Assembly: GCA_902762615.1 (NCBI GenBank)
Contig: CACWOX010000008.1
Location: forward strand, 21,223 to 85,222
Reading direction: 5' to 3'
Origin: an uncultured Ruminococcus sp.
Lineage (GTDB): Bacteria > Bacillota > Clostridia > Oscillospirales > Acutalibacteraceae
DNA: 64,000 nucleotides
Shown: one piece after another, positions 52,082-61,677 of the stretch
Numbering within the stretch: the stretch's first letter is position 1
How the letters are laid out: the number at the start of each line of letters is the position of its first letter
Program-made: the position numbers and the translations under genes
The notes under the pieces: generated by a model
Seen by the model: only the letters and a program-made list of their open reading frames with translations
What the model was told of the DNA's origin: nothing
Database searches by the model: none

Positions 52082-52558
52082 TTAGTTTTCACGCACTTCC
52101 CTTGCGTGCGCCAGATGGATGCCGATGTGTCCTATGCCGAGTATGACGCTGGAAAGAATCATAAGGAAATTACTTCCGTAAATTCCCAGCAGGAAGAAAG
52201 CAACCACGGGCAGAGTAGCTCCGGCAACGGGAATTTTCAAGATACTGCTGTAGAAATCACTCATTTCCTTCTGGCTGCGGAAGTATCGCACCCAGAAGAC
52301 TTCATACAGCACCATCAGGGCAAAGGAAACAACCAGCCACAGGCACCACCAATTCCATTGTCTTATATTAAAATCGGAAAAGACAAGCGCTATCCCGCTC
52401 GTCAGCACTTCTCCGACCCTTTCAAGGGCGAGCAGCAGCTTATTCTCGTTGCCGACGTATTTCTCATAATCCTTCGGCTGATGCTTCGTCCAGATGATAT
52501 TCGGCACAAAAAGCATGACCAGATAAATCAAGCCCACATAAGAAAGTCCCAAACGCAT
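52082..52558 (-). CDS. Conserved membrane protein, unknown
   Basis: 158 residues with four membrane helices (about 3-22, 72-92, 110-128, 130-150). It has a conserved cytoplasmic segment YVGNENKLLLALERVGEVLT that I recall from uncharacterised clostridial membrane proteins. No catalytic motif seen. Confidence 0.75.
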   Translation of the reverse strand: MRLGLSYVGLIYLVMLFVPNIIWTKHQPKDYEKYVGNENKLLLALERVGEVLTSGIALVFSDFNIRQWNWWCLWLVVSFALMVLYEVFWVRYFRSQKEMSDFYSSILKIPVAGATLPVVAFFLLGIYGSNFLMILSSVILGIGHIGIHLAHAREVREN

Positions 52559-52584
52559 TTTTCAACACTCCCTTTTCTTCATCA

Positions 52585-54222
52585 TCAGTCAAACCCGAAT
52601 GCTGTCAGATAACACATCACAAAAAATGAAATAATCGCAAACCACACGGCGAGGCACCCCGGCGGAATGAAGGTAAAGCCGAGAACGTTCATTACAGTGT
52701 CGCTGTTTATCTTAATATCGAGCTTTTTGCGGTACCGCTTCTTTGTACCGTCGGAATTCAAAATATAAATCCACGGACGTTCGTAAAGCTCGATTCGCGC
52801 AAATTTAAGAATGTATATCGGCACCACCGGCACGGCAATGCAGAACCACACCGCCGAACCGCCCAATTCAAGGCGCTTGAAATCAAAGCCGTTGAGGAAA
52901 AGCGCGATCATCACGGGCAGGAACAGCACAACAAGCGACAGCGCCGCCGTCTGCGCTATCCGCAGGGGCGAAGTGAAGCGCAGCATGACGGGAAGTATGC
53001 GCCCTTCGATTTTTTCAAAAAAGACAGGCGGCGTGACATTCTTTTTTATTTTCTTTGCATCCTGCACAAGCCCGTTATCCGCACGGCGAAGCGCTCCGCC
53101 GCCTGAGGAAAAAATTTTGCGCTCGCTCTCCACACGGAACCGGTTGTGTACCGTGTCGCTGTAGGCGCAGAGGGTGATAATTGCCCATATCAGCGCAAGC
53201 AAGCCGGTGATATAAACACTTTCGCCGGAGGTCATTCCGAAAAAACGGAACGCGGCATAGGATATCCCGCCTATCACCAGCGTGGAAAGAATCGCCTTTG
53301 CCCACCAAGGAATGAAATAGTAGTGTGAGACCTTCTCGGCGCGGACGCTGACCTTTCCGGTCTGTCCGTTCACAGCCGCCATTGTTTCCCCTGCGCAGAT
53401 GTAATAGACAGGCAAAAGCACCGGCATTCTCAGCACCGAGTCGGAATTCACGGTTACTTCAATGGCATTAGTTTCGAGGGTCTTGCGCACCGTGGGGGCG
53501 TAATCATTGGACACCTCGCCGCTGACACGGCTGAGAAGCTCCTCTTCACCGAGATCGGCTGCCTTTATCCTCTGTCCGGCGGCATAGGCAAAGTCAAATT
53601 CCTTCAGCTCGTCAAGCTCGAACGGCTCCATACCGTCCAGCAACAGATTGTCAAGCTGCTTAGAACAGCTGACAAATACATTGTCCACATATCCGCTGCA
53701 ATGGTAGACCCTGCCGCCGTCCATGCGGCTCACCTTGCAGTCCACGGGGCCGCGAATCAGCTCATAGGGCAGATAAAATCCCTTCAGATCATTCAGATTG
53801 TCCATGATGTGCCGTGCTTCGCTCCTGCCCGAATGCTTTTCACACCATTGCGCAAGACAGCCGCGTGCTTCTTCCTGGGTAATTCTGAAAGGTATGATCA
53901 GCTCGGGGAGCTCCTTTGAAACTATGTAATCCTTCCTGACCAGCGTGCGTCCGCAGAAGGCACAGTCGGACATTGCCTCACCTTCGGGAAAGACGATATC
54001 CGCGCCGCAGCCGGTGCAGGTTCCGTGCATCAGGTGATATTGCTCCGCGCTTTCCAGGATTTTCTGCTGACGGAATTCACGAAAGCCCTGTTTCTGGGCG
54101 ATTGCCTCTTTAATACCGACCTTTCCGCCGCAAAAGCCACAGAGATACTGCTGCGAGATAATATCATATCTCGCCGGAGCGCCGCACGAAGGACAATGCA
54201 CATCGGCAAAGCTTGCTCCCAT
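52585..54222 (-). CDS. Zinc-ribbon membrane protein, unknown
   Basis: 545 residues. The N-terminus holds two zinc ribbons: CPSC / CGFC (about 10-33) and CTGC / CAFC (about 69-91), of the TFIIB-like kind. A middle cytoplasmic domain (about 105-290) contains a stretch resembling the LIIPFxITxxEA-LxxW-motif seen in bacterial TFIIB-type zinc ribbon proteins; four to six membrane helices follow (about 305-325, 335-353, 425-445, 460-478, 520-540). Role unknown; perhaps a membrane scaffold. Confidence 0.8.
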   Translation of the reverse strand: MGASFADVHCPSCGAPARYDIISQQYLCGFCGGKVGIKEAIAQKQGFREFRQQKILESAEQYHLMHGTCTGCGADIVFPEGEAMSDCAFCGRTLVRKDYIVSKELPELIIPFRITQEEARGCLAQWCEKHSGRSEARHIMDNLNDLKGFYLPYELIRGPVDCKVSRMDGGRVYHCSGYVDNVFVSCSKQLDNLLLDGMEPFELDELKEFDFAYAAGQRIKAADLGEEELLSRVSGEVSNDYAPTVRKTLETNAIEVTVNSDSVLRMPVLLPVYYICAGETMAAVNGQTGKVSVRAEKVSHYYFIPWWAKAILSTLVIGGISYAAFRFFGMTSGESVYITGLLALIWAIITLCAYSDTVHNRFRVESERKIFSSGGGALRRADNGLVQDAKKIKKNVTPPVFFEKIEGRILPVMLRFTSPLRIAQTAALSLVVLFLPVMIALFLNGFDFKRLELGGSAVWFCIAVPVVPIYILKFARIELYERPWIYILNSDGTKKRYRKKLDIKINSDTVMNVLGFTFIPPGCLAVWFAIISFFVMCYLTAFGFD

Positions 54223-54239
54223 AGTCGTTCACCTCTCAA

Positions 54240-54671
54240 TTAAAGTCCAAGCAGTTTTAATGTCATTGCGTCATATTTTCCATCGAAGAATTTATCCAGC
54301 ACCTTCGCAAATACGGAATCTTCCCCCGCGGCAACAGCAAAAAGCGTCATGCTTGACCTGAGCTTGAGGTCATCGGGAGAGCCGAAAATACTGTATGCGT
54401 TATTGCTCTCCAGTCCGAGAAGTGCCTGACTGATTTCTGTCAGATTCTTGCCGAGATACGGGTCATTCAAAAACGCCCTTGCTTCTTCCAGACTGTGAAT
54501 GGCATAATATTGCGATGTGCTGCTTATTCCAAGCCCAAGCATCTGGGGAAATATATACCACATCCAGTGCGTTTCCTTGTGTCCGTTCTTTATTTCCGAC
54601 AAAGCGGTCTGATACGTCCCGAAGTTCTGCTGCGCTTTTACAAAGCGCTCAAGGTTAACGGAATCATTCAT
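54240..54671 (-). CDS. DUF1810 family protein
   Basis: 143 residues, all of them in the DUF1810 family pattern: LERFVKAQQNFGTYQTALSE, KETHWMWYIFPQMLGLGISS, YAIHSLEEARAFLNDPYLG, IFGSPDDLKLRSSMTLFA and a C-terminal FFDGKYDAMTLKLL. A small helical cytoplasmic protein; function not established. Confidence 0.9.
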   Translation of the reverse strand: MNDSVNLERFVKAQQNFGTYQTALSEIKNGHKETHWMWYIFPQMLGLGISSTSQYYAIHSLEEARAFLNDPYLGKNLTEISQALLGLESNNAYSIFGSPDDLKLRSSMTLFAVAAGEDSVFAKVLDKFFDGKYDAMTLKLLGL

Positions 54672-54689
54672 TTTGATGTTTTGCCCCTT

Positions 54690-55322
54690 TCATCTCTTTT
54701 CCTGACACTCAATGATCAGCGCTGTCCCTTCGTGTACCGTCATGCTGAAATTGCCCGGGTCGGTGACGTGATTGCTCACTCCGAGAGGAAAGGCGGAATG
54801 CAGCCTTTGATAATGCATGGGGTACATTACCCCTTCTGCGCTCACGACGGCATATTCGCAGCCAAAGGGAAAGACCGAAAAATAATTCTCCCTGCCGCTC
54901 ATAACAGGCTTTATCTCATCGCCCTGACCGAAAACCCGCAGCACCGTGCTTTCATCGGCAAGCATTCCGGCTGCTCCGTGATTTCTGATGTATTGCAGAG
55001 CGGAAATATTCGCTGCCGTGTGGTCGAGTCTGCCGCCGAGACAGCCAAGCAGGACAAATTCCGTCATACCCATTCCCAGCCCGTGCTTTATGGCGAGCAT
55101 GGTGTCGGTGTCGTCCTTCTGTGAAGGGTAAACCTCGGCTGCATCGTCGGGAATATACCCCAGCGAGTCAAAATCCCCTAAAATACAGTCCGCCCTCACT
55201 CCGAGAGCCGAAAGATGACGGCAGCCTCCGTCGGCGGCTATGATGTAATCCCCATGCCCTATGTACTTTTTCATCAGCTGATAATCGCGGATTTTTCCCG
55301 CGGAAATAATAACGCACCTCAT
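54690..55322 (-). CDS. thiN: Thiamine pyrophosphokinase
   Basis: 210 residues from the ATG at 55322 (MRCVIISAG, the common start; an ATG six codons earlier is possible). Motifs: YIIAADGGCRHLSALGV, CILGDFDSLG, KDDTDTMLAIKHGL (Mg/ATP acidic cluster), LLGCLGGRLDHTAANISAL. It transfers pyrophosphate from ATP to thiamine, giving thiamine diphosphate. It lies after rsgA; rpe, usually between the two in Bacillus, is missing. Confidence 0.93.
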   Translation of the reverse strand: MRCVIISAGKIRDYQLMKKYIGHGDYIIAADGGCRHLSALGVRADCILGDFDSLGYIPDDAAEVYPSQKDDTDTMLAIKHGLGMGMTEFVLLGCLGGRLDHTAANISALQYIRNHGAAGMLADESTVLRVFGQGDEIKPVMSGRENYFSVFPFGCEYAVVSAEGVMYPMHYQRLHSAFPLGVSNHVTDPGNFSMTVHEGTALIIECQEKR

Positions 55323-55406
55323 TGCAGTAAATCCTATCATTTTGTAATCCGTCGCATAAACGCTCTATTATTATTTATTTTTTGGGCTTACGTCTTGGTT
55401 TTTCAG

Positions 55407-56378
55407 TCAGCGGCGTGAATGCGGCGCACCTTTTTCCCATTCCTTGATATCCTTGACCTCGTTGTAAAGCGCGACGTAGCTGTCATGGCGAGACTTGGAT
55501 ATCTCTCCGCTGCGCACTGCCTCCAGCACGGCACAGCCCTTCTCGCAGGTGTGGGAACAGCCTGTGAATTGGCAATTTGGCACATAATCGGCAAATTCCC
55601 GGAAGGTGTCGGCAAGCTCATCTTTGTAAACAAACTCGGCAAATTCCCCGTCGAAAGACGAAAAGCCCGGCGTGTCGGCAATTTTGCCGCCGAAATCAAG
55701 CGGAAAAAGCTCGGTCTCGCGGGTAGTGTGCCTTCCGCGCCCGAGCTTTTTGCTGGTTTCGCCCGTCTCACGGTCAAGCCCCGGGCAGAGCGCATTGAGC
55801 AGCGTCGACTTTCCCGCACCGGTATTGCCCGCAAAGGCGCTTATTTTATTTTTCATAATCACGCGTATCTCGTCGAGAAATTCTCTGCTCTGAGAAGAAT
55901 AATCGGCGTTGATCACTGTCAATCCCGCCTTGCGGTAAATATCCCCGAAGCCGTTTTCCTCTGCAAGGTCGAGCTTGGTAATCACTACCACAGGCTCTAT
56001 CCCCTTGTGTTCGGCAAGCGAGATGAAACGATCGACAATCAGTGCGTTGGGCTGCGGCTGACAGAGCGATACCACAATAAAAAGATTATCAAGGTTGGCA
56101 AGCGGAGGTCGCATCAGAAAATTACGCCGCTCCAGTACGCTGTCAAGGCTGGCAAGCCCATCGTTATGCACTGATATGACACATCTGTCACCTGCCAGCG
56201 GAGTGATTCTTGCCGAGCGTGCTCCGCCTCCGCGAAGCACGCCGCGTGCCCTGCATTCATAGACCTTATCGCCGCATTCAACGTAATAGAAGCCGCCGAT
56301 ACCCTTGATGATCATGCCTTCAAGCTGCACTGTATGAAGGCTTCTCTCGGAAGACGTCTGTTTCTTCATACGCCGCAT
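55407..56378 (-). CDS. rsgA: Small ribosomal subunit biogenesis GTPase RsgA
   Basis: 323 residues: OB fold (about 20-85), circularly permuted GTPase domain with G4 ITKLDLAEE, G1 GNTGAGKST, G3 DTPGFSSF, and the C-terminal zinc site C-x4-C-x-H-x4-C (CQFTGCSHTCEKGC region). Helps late maturation of the 30S subunit. The start ATG overlaps the prkC stop by a single base, so translation is coupled. It can be phosphorylated by PrkC in Bacillus, in line with this linkage. Confidence 0.96.
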   Translation of the reverse strand: MRRMKKQTSSERSLHTVQLEGMIIKGIGGFYYVECGDKVYECRARGVLRGGGARSARITPLAGDRCVISVHNDGLASLDSVLERRNFLMRPPLANLDNLFIVVSLCQPQPNALIVDRFISLAEHKGIEPVVVITKLDLAEENGFGDIYRKAGLTVINADYSSQSREFLDEIRVIMKNKISAFAGNTGAGKSTLLNALCPGLDRETGETSKKLGRGRHTTRETELFPLDFGGKIADTPGFSSFDGEFAEFVYKDELADTFREFADYVPNCQFTGCSHTCEKGCAVLEAVRSGEISKSRHDSYVALYNEVKDIKEWEKGAPHSRR

Positions 56379-58330
56379 CAGCCTTCCGGTTCTGCCGCCG
56401 GCTCCGCTTCAGACGAAGCGTCGGTAAGCCAGCTGATGTCGTATTCCTTGCTGACAGTGGACTTCTCGGTTTTGAAGTTCACCTTGTAATCCCGGTATTT
56501 CTTGCCGTTAAGGGTAACAGTGACTTTCTGCGTACCCGAACCGGTGAGCTTAATGGAATAGGTCTTCTGTGAGGCAAGAGAGACATTCGCCGCCTTGATG
56601 GACACATCGTCCAGGAACACCTCGAGCGTTACATCCTGACTGCTCTCGGGAAGCTCTATCTTGAGTGTAACAGTGGATTCGGGAGCCTTTCCGTTGCTGA
56701 TGGTGAATTTGACAACGGTATCCTTGGTCAGCTTGGTGCCGTGCGGCGGCTCCTGCGAAATGATGGTGCCTTCGGGCTTATTGCTGTCCACCTTCGTCGC
56801 CTCGGCAATTGTAATTCCGAGCGAATCGAGCTGGCTCTTTGCCGAAACATAAGGCATATTGATGAAATTCCTCATAACCTGATCTTCGGTCTTGGGACCG
56901 AGGCTGTAATACACCTCAATGACGTCGCCAACCTGTACCTCCTGCCTCGGCTGGGGGTTGGTGTTGCAAACTATATCAATAGGTGTGTTTTCATCATAGA
57001 TAGGCATTTCCACATATGCCAGCCCCTGCTGTTTAAGCAGCTGGGTGTACTGGGTGTAGGTCATATTCTGATAATCCGGAACCATCAGGCGCTCGGGGCC
57101 CTTGCTGACAACCAGCTTCACACGGGAATCGGAATAAACCATTTTGTCTGGCTTTGGATTCTGCTCCATCACCACGCCTTCGGCAATTTCACTGCTGAAC
57201 TTTTCTTCTTTGAAAAACTCAAAGTCATACTTGCCGCTTTGAAGGATGTCATTATAGACCTGCCCCACAAAGTTCGGAAGCGCCACCTGTTCACTGTTGT
57301 TCTTTTTGAGTATGCCGCTGGCGTCAACGAATATTATCACAAATACCACTGCCACCAGCACAAATGCGGTTGCAATGCCGGTGAGTACCGGAATGACCGG
57401 ACTCTTATATTCGTCCTCATTTTCGGATTTCTTGGCAGTTTCAGCCGGCTTGCGGTAGCGGGTGCTGTCCTCCACAATGTATTTGTAGTTGAATTTAATG
57501 CCCGGGTTGAGCTTGAAGTTCTCTATATCCTGCAGCATTTCGGCAGCGCTCTGGTAGCGTGCATTGGGATCTTTCTGCATAGCCTGAATGGTGATTTCCT
57601 CGAGACCTACCGGAATATTCGGATTGATCTGTCGGGGCATCTTGGGATCCGCTTGCAGCTGCATCACGGCGACCGAGACAGCGCTGTTCGCATCAAACGG
57701 CAGCTTGCCTGTCAGCATCTCATACAGTATGACGCCCACGGAATAAAGGTCGGCTCTCGCGTCGGTTGCCGCGCCCCTCGCCTGCTCGGGCGCAATGTAA
57801 TGCACCGAGCCAATAGCCTTGTCGGTTATGGTGCTGGTCTGGCTGGTGGTCAGACGTGCTATGCCGAAGTCTGTGACCTTGATTCTGCCGTTTGGCAGCA
57901 GCATGATATTCTGTGGCTTGATGTCGCGATGAACGATCCCCTTGGAATGTGCATGCATCAGTGCGCGAAGTATCTGCGTTGTGAAATGAACCGCTTCCTT
58001 GACACGCACTACCCTCTGCTGCTCGATATAATCTTTAAGCGAAATGCCGTCAATGTACTCCATGACAATGTATTGAAGCGACGGACTGTTGCATACATCG
58101 AAAATCTTGACGATATTGGGATGATTGAGAAGCGCGATGGCACGCGATTCGTTGCGGAACCGGCGGCAGAATTCCTCGTTGTCGAGATATTCCTCCCGCA
58201 GTATTTTGACTGCCACTATTGCTCCGGTATCGAAGTCCTTTGCCTTATAAACGACAGCCATGCCGCCGTTTCCTACTTCTTCCAGTATCTCGTACCTTCC
58301 GTCCAGAACTTTACCTATATATTTATCCAT
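56378..58330 (-). CDS. prkC: PASTA-domain Ser/Thr protein kinase
   Basis: 650 residues. N-terminal Hanks-type kinase: glycine loop GNGGMAVVYKA, Lys 42 in VAVKIL, HRDIKPQN (134-141), DFGIARL (154), APEQARG. One membrane helix (about 317-342), then three PASTA domains (about 350-415, 416-485, 490-560) and a C-terminal beta domain of about 80 residues. PASTA repeats bind muropeptides or lipid II; in Bacillus the kinase controls germination and wall homeostasis. AAGGAG lies 12 bases before the ATG. Confidence 0.96.
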   Translation of the reverse strand: MDKYIGKVLDGRYEILEEVGNGGMAVVYKAKDFDTGAIVAVKILREEYLDNEEFCRRFRNESRAIALLNHPNIVKIFDVCNSPSLQYIVMEYIDGISLKDYIEQQRVVRVKEAVHFTTQILRALMHAHSKGIVHRDIKPQNIMLLPNGRIKVTDFGIARLTTSQTSTITDKAIGSVHYIAPEQARGAATDARADLYSVGVILYEMLTGKLPFDANSAVSVAVMQLQADPKMPRQINPNIPVGLEEITIQAMQKDPNARYQSAAEMLQDIENFKLNPGIKFNYKYIVEDSTRYRKPAETAKKSENEDEYKSPVIPVLTGIATAFVLVAVVFVIIFVDASGILKKNNSEQVALPNFVGQVYNDILQSGKYDFEFFKEEKFSSEIAEGVVMEQNPKPDKMVYSDSRVKLVVSKGPERLMVPDYQNMTYTQYTQLLKQQGLAYVEMPIYDENTPIDIVCNTNPQPRQEVQVGDVIEVYYSLGPKTEDQVMRNFINMPYVSAKSQLDSLGITIAEATKVDSNKPEGTIISQEPPHGTKLTKDTVVKFTISNGKAPESTVTLKIELPESSQDVTLEVFLDDVSIKAANVSLASQKTYSIKLTGSGTQKVTVTLNGKKYRDYKVNFKTEKSTVSKEYDISWLTDASSEAEPAAEPEG

Positions 58331-58454
58331 ATCAATTAAACACTCCTTGCCTGCTCTGCGCTTATTCGCTTATTATCTGATTCGGCGCCAGAGCCTGAAT
58401 GTGTGATTTATTATTATATTATAATCCCGTCTTTTTTGCCTAACTGTTTAGTAT

Positions 58455-58517
58455 TTAATTGTTTTATTGCTTAATTGTTTAATTGCTTAATTGCTTAATT
58501 GCTTAATTGCTTAATTC
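58455..58517. repeat. 8-bp tandem repeat TTAATTGC, about seven copies
   Basis: Units TTAATTGT/TTAATTGC repeat from 58455 to the stop codon of prpC, the last partial unit running into the stop. They fill most of the 185-base spacer ahead of prkC. Nothing else was seen in that spacer. Confidence 0.9.
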
Positions 58518-59244
58518 AGCAGTAAATCGTTACAGCCGTCACATTGTCGCCGCCGCCGTGATCGTTCGCCGTATCTATCAGTTTATCTGCCGCATCACAG
58601 CCGCTGAATTTATAAAGTATCCTGAACATCTCGCGGGTCTCTACATAGTTGGATAATCCGTCGCTGCAAAGCAGAAGTATGTCGCCCCTTTGCACCGGAC
58701 ATTCGCAGTGGTCGATGTCAAGTCTCGGCTTGACTCCCAACGCACGGGTAATGAGGTTCCTTCGCGGATGAAAACGCGCTTCCAGTTCGGTAAGCTCGCC
58801 TCTGTCAACCATGACCTGCACCACCGAATGATCCACCGTCATCTGACGGAGATCGCGTTTTGCATAAAGATAAACCCTGCTGTCACCCGCATGGGCTATA
58901 TAAGCTGTGTCGCCGCGAACGATCACAACCACCACGGTGGTTCCCATTCCGCGCAAGGATATATCCTCCTGCGCTTCGATGTAAACCTTGATATTGGCGG
59001 CATTGATCGCTTTTGCTATCATATCGCGTATCTGGCTGGCGCTCATTTCGCTTGTATAATTGGCAGTCAGGTGAACGGAAATCACCTCAACGGCTGTACT
59101 GCTTGCCACATTGCCGCCGTTTGCACCGCCCATGCCGTCACATACCACAGCCCATGCGCTGCCGTCTTCAAAGAAGCCGTGCCGTTCCGCGTCCTGATTG
59201 GAATGGCGCACCATGCCCTTGTCAGTTCTGCTGTAAATCTCCAT
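58516..59244 (-). CDS. prpC: PP2C-type Ser/Thr protein phosphatase
   Basis: 242 residues from the ATG at 59244, right after AAGGAGG; the longer open frame upstream lies in rlmN. Metal-dependent PP2C motifs: SNQDAE, VVCDGMGGANGG, IAHAGDSRVYLY, DHSVVQVMV, LLCSDGLSNYV and GGGDNVTAV. It reverses PrkC phosphorylation. Its start overlaps the rlmN end by 23 bases. Confidence 0.95.
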   Translation of the reverse strand: MEIYSRTDKGMVRHSNQDAERHGFFEDGSAWAVVCDGMGGANGGNVASSTAVEVISVHLTANYTSEMSASQIRDMIAKAINAANIKVYIEAQEDISLRGMGTTVVVVIVRGDTAYIAHAGDSRVYLYAKRDLRQMTVDHSVVQVMVDRGELTELEARFHPRRNLITRALGVKPRLDIDHCECPVQRGDILLLCSDGLSNYVETREMFRILYKFSGCDAADKLIDTANDHGGGDNVTAVTIYC

Positions 59245-60301
59245 CGGATTCCTCCTTCTTCTTGCGCCGAAGCTGTCCGCACGACGCATTGATATCCGCA
59301 CCCAGTGTCCTGCGGACGGTTGCGGTGATTCCCCTTGATTCGAGTATATTGATAAATTTCTGTATCTGCTTTGGTGACGAACGCTCATAGGAATTGCCCT
59401 TGACGGTATTGACCGGAATGAGGTTGACATGGCAGAGCATTCCTTTGAGCTTTCCGGCAAGTTCGAGCGCACATTGTTCGGTGTCGTTCTTGCCCTTGAT
59501 GAGCGAATATTCAAACGATATCCTGCGGTGCGTGGCTTCGGCGTACCTGCGGCAGGCGGTGAGAAGCTGCTCGACATTCCACTTGTTGTTAATGGGCATC
59601 ATCTCGCCCCTGAGCGCGTCGTTCGGCGCATGGAGCGAAACCGACAGCGTGAACTGCGGCTTCATCTCGATCAGCTGATAGATTCTGTCCACAAGCCCGC
59701 AGGTGGAAAGCGATATATGGCGCATGCCTATTCCGACCCCTTCGGTGTCCGAAACAAGCTCGAGAAATCGCATGACGTTGTCGAAATTGTCGAGAGGTTC
59801 GCCCATTCCCATGAGCACTATATTGGAAATGCGTATGTTGTTGTCACGCTGCGCAACCGTTATCTGAGAGAGCATCTCGGCAGGTCTTAAATTGCGCGCA
59901 AGTCCTCCCATACCCGTTGCGCAGAAGCGGCAGCCCATGCGGCAGCCTGCCTGCGTGGAAATGCATATGGTGTAGCCGTGGTGATAGCTCATGACAACGC
60001 TCTCGATATATTCGCCGTCATCCAGCCTGAAAAGGTATTTTATGGTTCCATCATACGCTGAAATCAGTTTTTTTTCAACGGTTACATTATATATGTAATA
60101 ATTTTGTAACAGTGCGGCACGCATATCCTTGGAGATGTTCGACATCTCATCAAAGGAATCAGCACCCTTGGCGTGAAGCCAGTCGTAGACCTGATTTGCC
60201 CGGAATTTCGGCAGTCCCAGCTCCGCAAAGCTGGCGGTCAGCTCGGATTTGGTCATACTTTTGATATCGTTTTTTGTCTCTGCGCCGTTAATTCCGTGCA
60301 A
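59222..60301 (-). CDS. rlmN: 23S rRNA/tRNA adenosine-C2 methyltransferase RlmN (radical SAM)
   Basis: 359 residues from a TTG at 60301 (AAAGGA about 11 bases upstream, 7 bases after the rsmB stop); this gives the usual start close to NDIKSMTKSEL. Motifs: radical SAM cluster CRMGCRFCATG, GMGEPLDNFDNVMRFL, STCGLVDRI, LSVSLHAPNDALRGEMMPIN, and the catalytic C-terminal Cys in NASCGQLR. Methylates A2503 of 23S rRNA and A37 of some tRNAs. Confidence 0.95.
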   Translation of the reverse strand: MHGINGAETKNDIKSMTKSELTASFAELGLPKFRANQVYDWLHAKGADSFDEMSNISKDMRAALLQNYYIYNVTVEKKLISAYDGTIKYLFRLDDGEYIESVVMSYHHGYTICISTQAGCRMGCRFCATGMGGLARNLRPAEMLSQITVAQRDNNIRISNIVLMGMGEPLDNFDNVMRFLELVSDTEGVGIGMRHISLSTCGLVDRIYQLIEMKPQFTLSVSLHAPNDALRGEMMPINNKWNVEQLLTACRRYAEATHRRISFEYSLIKGKNDTEQCALELAGKLKGMLCHVNLIPVNTVKGNSYERSSPKQIQKFINILESRGITATVRRTLGADINASCGQLRRKKKEESDGDLQQN

Positions 60302-60308
60302 ATGATGT

Positions 60309-61673
60309 TCAGTCCTTTCTTCTGAGGGTCGCAATAAAGAAACCGTCTGTATTGAAAATATGCGGGAAGATTGTAAATGTATAATCAGGTTCATCTATTG
60401 CACGAACAATTCCGTCCGGCAATTCAATCGGACAAGGCTCAAAATCACCGTTGCCCGCAAGAAATTTGGCGATAACCGAAAGATTCTCGGCGGGATTGAG
60501 CGTACAGGTGGAATACACCAGCCGACCGCCCTTCCTGACCAGCTGTGCCGAATTTTGCAATATGCGCAGCTGCAACTGAGGAAGCCCTTCCGTTTCGCTC
60601 TGCGGCTTGCGCTTGATGTCCGGCTTGCGGCGGATAATTCCCAGCCCGGAGCAGGGAACGTCGCACAGCACCAGATCGGCACGCTCCGGCTCACATTCTC
60701 CCAGAGCGTCCCGCAAAGTAGGCTCAACGCAGCTAAGTCCCAGCCGCCCTGCGCCTTCGGCAATCAGCTCCACCCTGTGCGGGTGAATGTCGCAGGAGAT
60801 GACCCTGCCGTCGTTGCCCATCAGCTCGGCTAATGAAAAGCTCTTTCCGCCCGGAGCCGCGCATACGTCGTAAACAACGCTGCCCTTCTCCGGTGAAGCA
60901 ATCGCGCAGCAGAGCTGTGAAGAGCCGTCCTGCACATGGAAGAAGCCGTTTTTATAATCCGGAAGCACCGTAATGTCGCCGGCTTCTTCAACAGCCAGAC
61001 AGTCGGGAATGACGGCTGATACGGCAGCCTTGACGCCTGCCGCTTCGAGATTCTTAACAAGCGCGTCGGTTGAAACACGCGTGGTATTGGTTCTGAAAAA
61101 AATGGGCGGTCGTCCTTCAAGGCTTGTGAGTATTTTTTCGCATATATCCTCGCCGTAGCTTTTCCGCCACAGCTTCACAAGCCACTCGGGGCAGGAATAT
61201 TTTATGCTGAGATAGCGCTCGGGCTGCTTTGTGCGGTCGGGCAGTTTAATCTGTCTGCCGTCCCGGATAAAACTGCGCAGCAGTCCGTTGATGAATCCGG
61301 TCGCCCGAAAGAGCTTGAGCTTTTTGGCGAGATTGACGCTCTCATTGACCGCTGCCGAGTCGGGCGTGTTCATAAAGACCATCTGATAAACAGCCATGCG
61401 AAGGATACAGCGCACCTCCGGCTCGATGTGCGCATTTGCTTTGGTATAGCTGCTTATTACATGGTCGGTATATTCTGTTTTTTCCAGCACTCCGTAGACA
61501 AGACGTGTGATAAAAGCCTTGTCACGAGGCTCCGGCTTTGCTCCTGCCAAAGCCTCGTTGAGGGAAATGTTGGAATATCCGCCTTCGCTCTCCACCCGCA
61601 TGAGCACTCGGTATGCGATCATGCGGGGATTGGGCGAAGTTTTTTTGGTTGGGTTGTTTGTGTTATCAGACAT
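60309..61673 (-). CDS. rsmB: 16S rRNA (cytosine(967)-C(5))-methyltransferase
   Basis: 454 residues. N-terminal NusB-like RNA-binding domain (about 15-140), then the SAM domain: YDVCAAPGGKSFSLAELMG, ISCDIHPHRVELI, LCDVPCSGLGIIRRKPDIK (catalytic-loop Cys) and YSTCTLNPAEN (nucleophilic Cys). Lies 4 bases after the yugP-like gene, so it is in the same transcript. Confidence 0.95.
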   Translation of the reverse strand: MSDNTNNPTKKTSPNPRMIAYRVLMRVESEGGYSNISLNEALAGAKPEPRDKAFITRLVYGVLEKTEYTDHVISSYTKANAHIEPEVRCILRMAVYQMVFMNTPDSAAVNESVNLAKKLKLFRATGFINGLLRSFIRDGRQIKLPDRTKQPERYLSIKYSCPEWLVKLWRKSYGEDICEKILTSLEGRPPIFFRTNTTRVSTDALVKNLEAAGVKAAVSAVIPDCLAVEEAGDITVLPDYKNGFFHVQDGSSQLCCAIASPEKGSVVYDVCAAPGGKSFSLAELMGNDGRVISCDIHPHRVELIAEGAGRLGLSCVEPTLRDALGECEPERADLVLCDVPCSGLGIIRRKPDIKRKPQSETEGLPQLQLRILQNSAQLVRKGGRLVYSTCTLNPAENLSVIAKFLAGNGDFEPCPIELPDGIVRAIDEPDYTFTIFPHIFNTDGFFIATLRRKD

Positions 61674-61677
61674 AGAT

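Noticed and set aside
56741..58339. 532-codon plus-strand ORF over prkC
   Set aside because: Antisense shadow of the kinase gene, despite its length.
59245..59577. N-terminal extension of prpC
   Set aside because: This part lies in rlmN in another frame, and PP2C homologues begin near the ATG at 59244 with its ribosome-binding site.
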